Shown here: positions 1 through 4,542 of the stretch, piece by piece
Position numbering within the stretch: the first letter of the stretch is position 1
Layout of the letters: each line of letters starts with the position of its first letter
Source: Thiotrichaceae bacterium UBA4486
GTDB taxonomy: Bacteria > Pseudomonadota > Gammaproteobacteria > Eutrophobiales > Eutrophobiaceae
Direction: 5' to 3'
DNA length: 21,557 nt
Assembly: GCA_002389045.1 (NCBI GenBank)
Contig: DGNS01000009.1
Span: 265,948-287,504 of the forward strand
Position numbers and translations under genes: made by a program
Notes under the pieces: model-generated
The model's input: only the letters and a program-made list of their open reading frames with translations
The model's database searches: none
What the model was told of the DNA's origin: nothing

Positions 1-49
1 GGTATCTGGTATCTGGTATCTGTCATCTGTAGACTGTCGTCTGTTGTCT
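1..49. repeat. Degenerate heptanucleotide tandem array before smpB
   Basis: Seven consecutive 7-bp units are visible: GGTATCT three times, then GTCATCT, GTAGACT, GTCGTCT and GTTGTCT. The array starts at or before the window edge, so its full length is unknown. It ends only 14 bases before the smpB start codon and fills the place where a promoter or leader would be expected. Read on the minus strand the units are AGATACC-like, which resembles the AGCTACA units at the other end of the window. Confidence 0.85.
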
Positions 50-63
50 GCTCCAGCAACCCT

Positions 64-540
64 ATGGCCAAAAACGATAAAGCAACCTCCGCATCCTCCA
101 CCATCGCGCTGAATAAAAAGGCGCGTCATGATTTCATGCTGGAAGAACGCCTGGAAGCCGGGCTGGAGCTGGAAGGCTGGGAGGTCAAGAGCCTGCGTGC
201 CGGCAAGGTACAGATCCGCGACAGCTACATACTGTTGAAAGATAACGAGGCCTGGTTGTTCGGCGCGCTGATCACGCCGCTGCCCACGGCCTCGACGCAT
301 ATCAGTCCCGAACCGCAGCGTAATCGCAAACTGTTGTTACATCGCAAGGAACTCAACCGCCTGTACGGCGCGGTCGAGCGCAAGGGCTATTCGCTGATCC
401 CCACCGCCATGTACTGGAAACGCGGCAGGGCAAAGCTGGAAATCGCCCTGGCAAAGGGTAAAAAGGCCCACGACAAGCGTGAGACAGAAAAAGAAAGAGA
501 CTGGAACCGGCAAAAACAAAGGCTGCTAAAAAATAACTGA
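64..540 (+). CDS. smpB: SsrA-binding protein SmpB
   Basis: SmpB binds the tRNA-like domain of tmRNA, delivers it to stalled ribosomes and acts as the missing anticodon arm in trans-translation; it is cytoplasmic. The 158 residues match the family's usual length of about 160. The protein shows the conserved core IALNKKARHDF, then LEGWEVKSLRAGK, DSYILL, ITPLPTASTH, RKLLLHRKEL, and the basic tail AKGKKAHDKRETEKERDW that inserts in the mRNA channel. The start gives the normal N-terminus, but no Shine-Dalgarno sequence is visible; a heptamer repeat array ends 14 bases upstream. Its RNA partner ssrA lies 523 bases downstream on the same strand, separated by a small gene on the opposite strand. Identification is very secure. 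Confidence 0.97.
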   Translation: MAKNDKATSASSTIALNKKARHDFMLEERLEAGLELEGWEVKSLRAGKVQIRDSYILLKDNEAWLFGALITPLPTASTHISPEPQRNRKLLLHRKELNRLYGAVERKGYSLIPTAMYWKRGRAKLEIALAKGKKAHDKRETEKERDWNRQKQRLLKNN

Positions 541-546
541 GCGCTT

Positions 547-585
547 CCCGCAACGGGGACAACGCCCGTGCGGGTATTTGTGGTT
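547..585 (+). terminator. Putative bidirectional terminator between smpB and the HIG1-type gene
   Basis: CCCGC (547-551) pairs with GCGGG (570-574). After a bulged A, ACGGG (553-557) pairs with CCCGT (565-569) around a 7-base loop. The plus strand then reads TATTTGTGGTTT, a broken T-rich tail. It sits between two convergent genes, which suits a shared terminator. The interrupted T tract keeps confidence moderate. Confidence 0.5.
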
Positions 586-779
586 TAAAGATTTGCCAGA
601 TACAGCGCGAACAGCAACAGCACCAGTGTAGCGCCCTGCATGCCAACTCGGGCGAACATTAATTGGGTACTATGCTTCTTGTCGAACTCACCGCCTATGG
701 ACATGGATCCCAGGCCCGTGAACAAAACCGCCACGGTCAGTATCAGTGTCAGGATAATAACGTAGGAAAGCGCACTCAT
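585..779 (-). CDS. Small HIG1-domain-type twin transmembrane protein
   Basis: This is a 64-residue protein with two hydrophobic helices (about 4-24 and 46-63) joined by a polar loop with GGEFDKKHSTQLMFARVGMQG. That loop pattern (GG-[DE]-[FY]-x-K plus LM-x-x-RV-x-x-Q) is the hallmark of the HIG1/twin transmembrane family, related to eukaryotic hypoxia-induced Rcf1-type proteins that associate with cytochrome oxidase. The bacterial role is not established. I chose the ATG at 779 because GGAG lies 6 bases upstream; the in-frame ATG at 791 has no such signal and falls inside a hairpin. It is convergent with smpB and monocistronic. An FNR-like box and a -10 element lie upstream, which would fit control by oxygen. 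Family assignment is fairly confident; function is inferred. Confidence 0.8.
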   Translation of the reverse strand: MSALSYVIILTLILTVAVLFTGLGSMSIGGEFDKKHSTQLMFARVGMQGATLVLLLFALYLANL

Positions 780-783
780 GGCT

Positions 784-811
784 GACTCCATCCGGTATAT
801 ACACCGGAGTC
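784..811 (-). promoter_or_regulatory. Leader hairpin covering the Shine-Dalgarno of the HIG1-type gene
   Basis: On the minus strand GACTCC (811-806) can pair with GGAGTC (789-784), with GGT/ACC pairing further in; alternatively CCGGT pairs with ACCGG around GTATAT. The 3' arm contains the GGAG that serves the start codon at 779, so folding would hide the ribosome binding site. It lies wholly within the predicted leader of about 38 bases. It could be an RNA switch, a thermometer or a DNA operator; only the complementarity is seen. Confidence 0.45.
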
Positions 812-825
812 ATAACTCTATATTA

Positions 826-866
826 AATATAGTAAACGCTTCGGGGATCTGTTTGACCTGGATCAA
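826..866 (-). promoter_or_regulatory. FNR/Anr-type box and -10 element for the HIG1-type gene
   Basis: The plus strand reads TTGACCTGGATCAA at 853-866, which matches the FNR consensus TTGAT-N4-ATCAA at 9 of 10 positions. On the minus strand TATATT (831-826) makes a good -10. A start of transcription at 818 would put the box centre (859.5) at -41.5, the exact class II activator position, with 7 bases between the -10 and the start. The arrangement is seen in the sequence; FNR control is inferred. Confidence 0.55.
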
Positions 867-1062
867 CAGGATCAAAGATATGTTGGCACTGTATATCATT
901 GATTTATTTAAATAATCGAATTGAACGAAAGCGAACGCCAGGAGTCTTATATGTGTTAAGATGATAATCACGATACAGGGAACGTGATGTACAGGATGTA
1001 CAAGTGTCGCGGACGCAGGACGTGTGCAGCGACAGGGAGGAAACAAAACGATTCACACACAT
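867..1062. other. Gene-free stretch upstream of ssrA
   Basis: No convincing gene is present. The stretch holds a perfect 12-bp AT palindrome (904-915), a short inverted repeat ATCACG/CGTGAT (967-988), two direct GATGTACA copies (986-1002), and TGTCGC/GCGACA arms (1004-1034). An ssrA promoter must lie here, but no -35/-10 pair with good spacing stands out. TTGAAC at 921 has TTATAT about 20 bases later, which is too far for confidence. Confidence 0.4.
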
Positions 1063-1424
1063 GGGGGCGTATTGGCTTCGACGCGGATACAGAAACCCAA
1101 GGTGCATGCCGAGGAGCAGAATACCTCGTAAATACATCTGCAAAAATATAGTTGCCAACGACGACAACTACGCACTAGCTGCTTAATAACCAGCCTTAGT
1201 GCCGTCTGCCCGGCTTGTGCTTGTGCAACCGGAACCAGGCGTCGACTCACATAAGATCGCGATGAAGCAGGTCCGATGCTGATTCGTTAAAACCTTACCG
1301 GAATCGCCCGCTGTTTTCCCTGCCGTTCGGGTAGCATCGGGTTAAACTCAAAGAGTCGGCTAAGCATGTAGATCCAAGGGCAGACGGTTCGCGGACGCCG
1401 GTTCGATTCCGGCCGCCTCCACCA
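1063..1424 (+). ncRNA. ssrA: Transfer-messenger RNA (tmRNA), one-piece type
   Basis: tmRNA rescues stalled ribosomes with SmpB by acting first as alanyl-tRNA and then as mRNA for a degradation tag. The 5' end GGGGGCG (1063-1069) pairs with CGCCTCC (1414-1420), followed by the discriminator A and encoded CCA to 1424. The third pair is the G-U wobble that alanyl-tRNA synthetase recognises. The conserved 5' block GGCTTCGACG follows, and the T arm is GCCGG-TTCGATT-CCGGC (1397-1413). The tag frame is at 1154-1186. The 362-base length is typical, and there is no sign of the permuted two-piece form. smpB lies just upstream. No clear promoter is seen, and the 5' end is expected to be made by RNase P. 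Confidence 0.97.
1154..1186 (+). other. tmRNA tag reading frame, ANDDNYALAA
   Basis: The resume codon is GCC at 1154, in the context TAGTT-GCC-AAC. Ten codons give ANDDNYALAA, followed by tandem stops TAATAA. The C-terminal LAA is the signal read by ClpXP and ClpAP. The tag differs from E. coli (ANDENYALAA) by one residue, as known in several gammaproteobacteria. Confidence 0.95.
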
Positions 1425-1442
1425 TTATCTCGATATCTGAAA

Positions 1443-1462
1443 CGGTAGATGCGAATCTACCG
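1443..1462. terminator. Hairpin between convergent ssrA and arsC
   Basis: CGGTAGAT (1443-1450) and ATCTACCG (1455-1462) form a perfect 8-bp stem. The loop is GCGA on the plus strand, a stable GNRA tetraloop. It begins 18 bases after the tmRNA 3' end. There is no T tract on the plus strand and only TTT on the minus strand, so it may be a weak terminator or an RNA 3'-end stabiliser. Confidence 0.4.
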
Positions 1463-1571
1463 GATTCAAACTCATCCGCTTCATCCATTGACGCCACCCC
1501 GTAAATTCCCTGCGTCCTGCGCCGCGGATTTACCAATGCATGCTTTTAGTGCCCTCATGGATGAGTCACAA

Positions 1572-2021
1572 TCAGCCCGAATCATCAGCGGGCGTCTCCA
1601 GCAATGATCGCAGTTCACTGATTCGCGCCCGGATCTGATCGCGCGCCGCGCGGAATCGTTGACGCAACTCCGCAACACCGAGCGAGGCATCGCTCGAAGC
1701 CGGATCGGCGATTGGCCAGTGCAGGCGCCGCACATGCCCCGGTAATAGCGGGCACACTTCACCGGCACACAGCGTCACCACCAGATCGATCGTATCGAGA
1801 TCGATTTCCGTTACCACTTTTGAATAATGCGTTGAGATATCGATACCGAGTTCGGCCATGGCCTCGATGGCGTACGGGTTAACGCCGGCGGGACTGGAAC
1901 CGGCGCTCAGCACCCTGACCCCGGAATCGAGCATGTGCCGCGCCAGGCCTTCGGCCATCTGGCTGCGGGCCGAGTTGGCCACGCAGAGAAAAAGAACGGT
2001 AGCTTCGCCCGGATCATTCAT
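1572..2021 (-). CDS. arsC: Arsenate reductase, low-molecular-weight phosphatase type
   Basis: It reduces arsenate to arsenite in the cytoplasm so that Acr3 can export it. The 149 residues open with a phosphatase P-loop, FLCVANSARSQMAEG: catalytic C13 and R19 in the CX5R pattern. TLCAGEVCP supplies C85 and C90, the likely redox relay cysteines. WPIADPA carries the general acid D106. The fold is the LMW-PTPase (thioredoxin- or mycothiol/glutaredoxin-linked) type, not the E. coli glutaredoxin-type ArsC. Its ATG overlaps the acr3 stop in ATGA, so translation is probably coupled; it is the last gene of arsR-acr3-arsC. The spacing C85-x4-C90 is shorter than in the S. aureus enzyme, so the electron donor is uncertain. 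Confidence 0.9.
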   Translation of the reverse strand: MNDPGEATVLFLCVANSARSQMAEGLARHMLDSGVRVLSAGSSPAGVNPYAIEAMAELGIDISTHYSKVVTEIDLDTIDLVVTLCAGEVCPLLPGHVRRLHWPIADPASSDASLGVAELRQRFRAARDQIRARISELRSLLETPADDSG

Positions 2022-3109
2022 ATTGAATGCTCCGGCCGGCGGGTTGTGGAGTCACTGGCCACGGTCAGACTCTCCCCGGCGCGTATATCAAAACGTGATC
2101 GCGTGCGGTTGGCCAGCGCCACCAGTGACAACATCACCGGCACTTCGACCAGAACACCGACCACCGTGACCAGCGCGGCGCCGGAGTTGAGCCCGAACAA
2201 TCCAATGGCCACGGCGACGGCCAGTTCAAAGAAATTCGAGGTGCCGATGAGCGCACAGGGAGCGGCGACGTTATGCGGCACCCGCCACAACCAGGCGGCG
2301 CTGTAGGCGAGGATGAAAATACCATAGCTCTGGATCAGCAACGGTATGGCGATCAATACAATCAGCAATGGCTGCTCGAGGATCACATGGCCCTGGAATC
2401 CGAACAGCAACACCACCGTGGCCAGCAGGCCGAGTATGGAAACCGGTTTCACCGCACGGGTAAAGCGCTCGACATTTGACTCGCCACTCGCGCCATCACG
2501 CCGCAGCAGGGCCATGCGGGTCAGCGCCCCGGCTGTTAACGGGATCACCACGTACAAAACCACCGACAGCAACAGAGTCTGCCAGGGGACTTTGATATCC
2601 GTCACGCCGAGCAGAAAGGCCACGATCGGCGCAAACGCGAAGACCATGATGACGTCATTCAGGGACACCTGGACCAGCGTGTAATTGGCATCGCCACGGG
2701 ACAATTGCGACCAGACGAACACCATGGCGGTACACGGTGCGGCGCCGAGCAGGATCAGACCGGCAATGTATTGACTCGCATTGGCCGGATCGATCAATCC
2801 GGCGAAAAGGCCCTTGAAGAACAGCACCCCGAGCAGGGCCATGGTAAACGGCTTGATCAGCCAGTTGACGATGACGGTGATCACCAGCCCTTTGGGGCGG
2901 CGATGGATGTAGCGCAGGCTGGCGAAATCGACCGCCACCATCATCGGGTAAACCATGGCCCAGATGAGCACGGCCACCACCAGGTTAACGGAAGCATATT
3001 CCCACGAGGCGATCGTCTGGAAGAACACGGGAAACACATTACCGAGCACGATACCGGCGACGATGCACAGGCCGACCCAGAGGGAGAGATAGCGATCAAA
3101 TATGGACAT
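2018..3109 (-). CDS. acr3: Arsenite efflux permease, ACR3 family
   Basis: It exports arsenite (and perhaps antimonite) across the inner membrane, driven by the proton-motive force. The 363-residue protein has about ten hydrophobic segments. Family signatures are clear: VNWLIKPFTMALLGVLFF (about 81-98), the GAAPCTAMVFVWS segment with the essential cysteine C126, QVSLNDVIMVFAFAPIV, and near the end GVLVEVPVMLSLV with the conserved glutamate. This is ACR3, not the unrelated ArsB. The start at 3109 has AAGGAG 7 bases upstream and lies 14 bases after arsR. The hydrophilic C-tail (RAGESLTVASDSTTRRPE) is typical. It is expected to be induced through ArsR. Confidence 0.95.
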   Translation of the reverse strand: MSIFDRYLSLWVGLCIVAGIVLGNVFPVFFQTIASWEYASVNLVVAVLIWAMVYPMMVAVDFASLRYIHRRPKGLVITVIVNWLIKPFTMALLGVLFFKGLFAGLIDPANASQYIAGLILLGAAPCTAMVFVWSQLSRGDANYTLVQVSLNDVIMVFAFAPIVAFLLGVTDIKVPWQTLLLSVVLYVVIPLTAGALTRMALLRRDGASGESNVERFTRAVKPVSILGLLATVVLLFGFQGHVILEQPLLIVLIAIPLLIQSYGIFILAYSAAWLWRVPHNVAAPCALIGTSNFFELAVAVAIGLFGLNSGAALVTVVGVLVEVPVMLSLVALANRTRSRFDIRAGESLTVASDSTTRRPEHSI

Positions 3110-3123
3110 CCACGCGCTCCTTA

Positions 3124-3471
3124 TTATTTACCACCACGCCTGGCCTGCAACACCGCGCTCAACAACAGCGCCAGCGGCCGCAATCGATCGGGATTCAGGG
3201 AATAACAGACCCGCGGCCGTTCAATCTCGCCGCTGACGATCCCCGCGGCCTTGAGGATGCGCAAATGCTCGGAGACGGTGGACTGCGCCAGGCCCACCTC
3301 GTCAACGATGTCACAGCCAATGCAGGATTGTTTGGCCAGCAACAGACTGACGATGTGAATTCGCGCCGGGTGGCCGAGCGCCCTGGCGATGGCGGCGACC
3401 TCTTCCTCGCTGCCCGTCCACTGCGACAACGATGCCGCGGCTTTACGGGATTTTCCGGTAACAGGATTCAT
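3124..3471 (-). CDS. arsR: ArsR-family metalloregulatory repressor
   Basis: This is a winged-helix repressor, expected to leave its operator when arsenite binds. The 115 residues contain the ArsR core: ALGHPARIHIVSLLL, then C50-x2-C53 in the ligand-binding helix, the recognition helix AQSTVSEHLRILKAAGIV (62-79), and the wing around RPRVCYSLNP with C89. The C50/C53/C89 set is a plausible As(III) site; it resembles but does not exactly match the E. coli CVC motif. It is the first gene of arsR-acr3-arsC. No Shine-Dalgarno precedes the ATG at 3471; a -10 element lies just 11 bases upstream, so the message may be nearly leaderless. An inverted repeat covers the promoter, consistent with autorepression. 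Confidence 0.92.
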   Translation of the reverse strand: MNPVTGKSRKAAASLSQWTGSEEEVAAIARALGHPARIHIVSLLLAKQSCIGCDIVDEVGLAQSTVSEHLRILKAAGIVSGEIERPRVCYSLNPDRLRPLALLLSAVLQARRGGK

Positions 3472-3480
3472 GCTTGTTTA

Positions 3481-3508
3481 TAGTATATCGACGAATGACG
3501 ATATATTA
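3481..3508 (-). promoter_or_regulatory. arsR promoter -10 with overlapping inverted-repeat operator
   Basis: TATATCG (3484-3490) and CGATATA (3499-3505) form a perfect 7-bp inverted repeat with an 8-base spacer, extended by TA/TA at the outer ends. On the minus strand TATACT (3487-3482) is a near-consensus -10 that overlaps one arm. Binding of ArsR here would block polymerase. A good -35 is not visible. Confidence 0.65.
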
Positions 3509-3688
3509 GCATTGAGCCGGAGCACTCGCAATGTTTTAACGATACTGCCCGGGAAAAGAACGGGATTCACCAGCAACATCCGTGTGTGGCGGTTTTCTCG
3601 CCGTGGCCGACAGGTGCCTGATGCCCAGGAATGATCGATGACCATGACAGCCGCTGATCGGACAGTACGATACACCGCATGTTTATGA

Positions 3689-3716
3689 TCTCGCCAAGTC
3701 GCCAGGAACGCTAAGG
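3689..3716 (-). repeat. Short GGCG-type repeat, minus-strand copy
   Basis: On the minus strand this reads CCTTAGCGTTCCTGGCG followed by ACTTGGCGAGA. It matches the plus-strand copy at 3831-3858, sharing GCGTTCCTGGCG exactly and the end TGGCGAGA, with single-base shifts on both sides of the shared block. Two internal units of about 9 bases are visible. Confidence 0.7.
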
Positions 3717-3830
3717 AAATCATCCAGACTATTAATGAAGCCGGATTCAGTGAGATAGGAAAGAGTATGAATATGGAATTCAGGTTTGCACCATTCCCCA
3801 TATTCTACATTACGTTTCCGTTATTTTATT

Positions 3831-3858
3831 CCTGGCGTTCCTGGCGTGCCTGGCGAGA
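3831..3858 (+). repeat. Short GGCG-type repeat, plus-strand copy with 9-bp units
   Basis: Three tandem 9-bp units are seen: CCTGGCGTT, CCTGGCGTG and CCTGGCGAG. The block is the inverted partner of 3689-3716. It lies about 60 bases beyond the stop codon of the uncharacterised protein. Confidence 0.8.
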
Positions 3859-3920
3859 GAAAAAATCCTTTGTCCATACCCACAAATTCCGCTGAAACCG
3901 GTGTTATTACCCTGACCGGA

Positions 3921-4529
3921 TCACTTGAGATAATCGCCGAACATGTCTTCGAAGTCATCCTGGTTCATCTGCACATCATCAACAGTGAGTATCAGGTAGC
4001 GTTCCACCGATTTATGAATTTCATCGAAGATACCGCGCAGCAGGGCGATATCCATGGGACAGACCATCAGGTCGCTGATAATGAGTCCCGGTGTGCCGTT
4101 ACGGGTTTTTGCCTCTTTCATCAAGACAACCGGGAGGAAATGATTATCCAGCATGAGCTGGTAGCCACGGTAAACACTGCCGACAAAATCCACGAGTTTG
4201 TCACCGTACTGGTTCTCGGCGGCAAGCAGCGCACCGTGCCGCGTCTGGCTGAGGTCCACGGGTAAATCGCATTCCTCGATGCCGTAAAAGCTGAGACTCT
4301 CCCAAGTATAGCCCTTTTCAAAACAGACCAGGCCAAGGTAACCGCTTTCCCAGCAGGGTTTCAGTTGTTCCACTTTGAAGTCGGTTAACAGCTTGTTGTC
4401 CTTGATCACAAGACGGCTTTTTTCAAACTGCATCTTGCCGAAATAGATTTTCTCCTGGTAGGCATGAAGAATGTGCAGATCGCCGAGACCATGTTTGAAG
4501 AGTTCAGTTATCAGCTTGTTGGATGGCAT
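3921..4529 (-). CDS. Uncharacterised 202-residue protein in operon with the GGDEF/EAL gene
   Basis: I do not recognise this family. The protein starts MPSNKLITELFKHGLGDLHI and ends DDVQMNQDDFEDMFGDYLK. It is soluble-looking, with no signal peptide or membrane helix, scattered single cysteines, and an acidic C-terminus. The start at 4529 is chosen because an AGGGA motif lies a few bases upstream; a longer reading would run back into the end of the upstream gene. It begins 13 bases after the stop of the PAS-GGDEF-EAL gene, so the two are almost certainly co-transcribed. That context suggests a link to c-di-GMP signalling, either as effector or as modulator, but no PilZ motif (RxxxR plus DxSxxG) is visible. 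Function is unknown. Confidence 0.8.
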   Translation of the reverse strand: MPSNKLITELFKHGLGDLHILHAYQEKIYFGKMQFEKSRLVIKDNKLLTDFKVEQLKPCWESGYLGLVCFEKGYTWESLSFYGIEECDLPVDLSQTRHGALLAAENQYGDKLVDFVGSVYRGYQLMLDNHFLPVVLMKEAKTRNGTPGLIISDLMVCPMDIALLRGIFDEIHKSVERYLILTVDDVQMNQDDFEDMFGDYLK

Positions 4530-4542
4530 ACGTGTCCCTGTC

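Larger units (their letters stand above)
3472..3920. other. Gene-free stretch between arsR and the c-di-GMP operon
   Basis: About 450 bases hold no gene I can support. The right side has the arsR promoter. The rest contains an inverted pair of GGCG-rich repeats (3689-3716 and 3831-3858) that bracket about 114 bases of AT-richer sequence. A weak 5-bp hairpin (3898-3919) follows the operon on the left-going strand. Confidence 0.6.

Noticed and set aside
1..49. CRISPR array
   Set aside because: Units are 7 bases without spacers, and no cas genes are present in the window.
585..791. Longer form of the HIG1-type protein starting at 791
   Set aside because: The ATG at 779 has GGAG at ideal spacing, while the ATG at 791 has none and lies within the hairpin.
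904..915. Perfect palindrome TTATTTAAATAA
   Set aside because: It is short and purely A+T, so it can easily arise by chance in this AT-rich stretch.
904..1186. Several open frames around and across ssrA on both strands
   Set aside because: They overlap tmRNA or its upstream AT-rich region and only look open by chance; the real coding part is the ten-codon tag.
3478..3801. Open frame of 107 codons on the minus strand
   Set aside because: It runs through the arsR operator and one of the inverted repeats, has no ribosome binding site and resembles no protein I know.
3898..3919. Hairpin CCGGT/ACCGG after the 202-residue protein as a terminator
   Set aside because: Only five pairs with a 12-base loop and just TTT after it on the minus strand.
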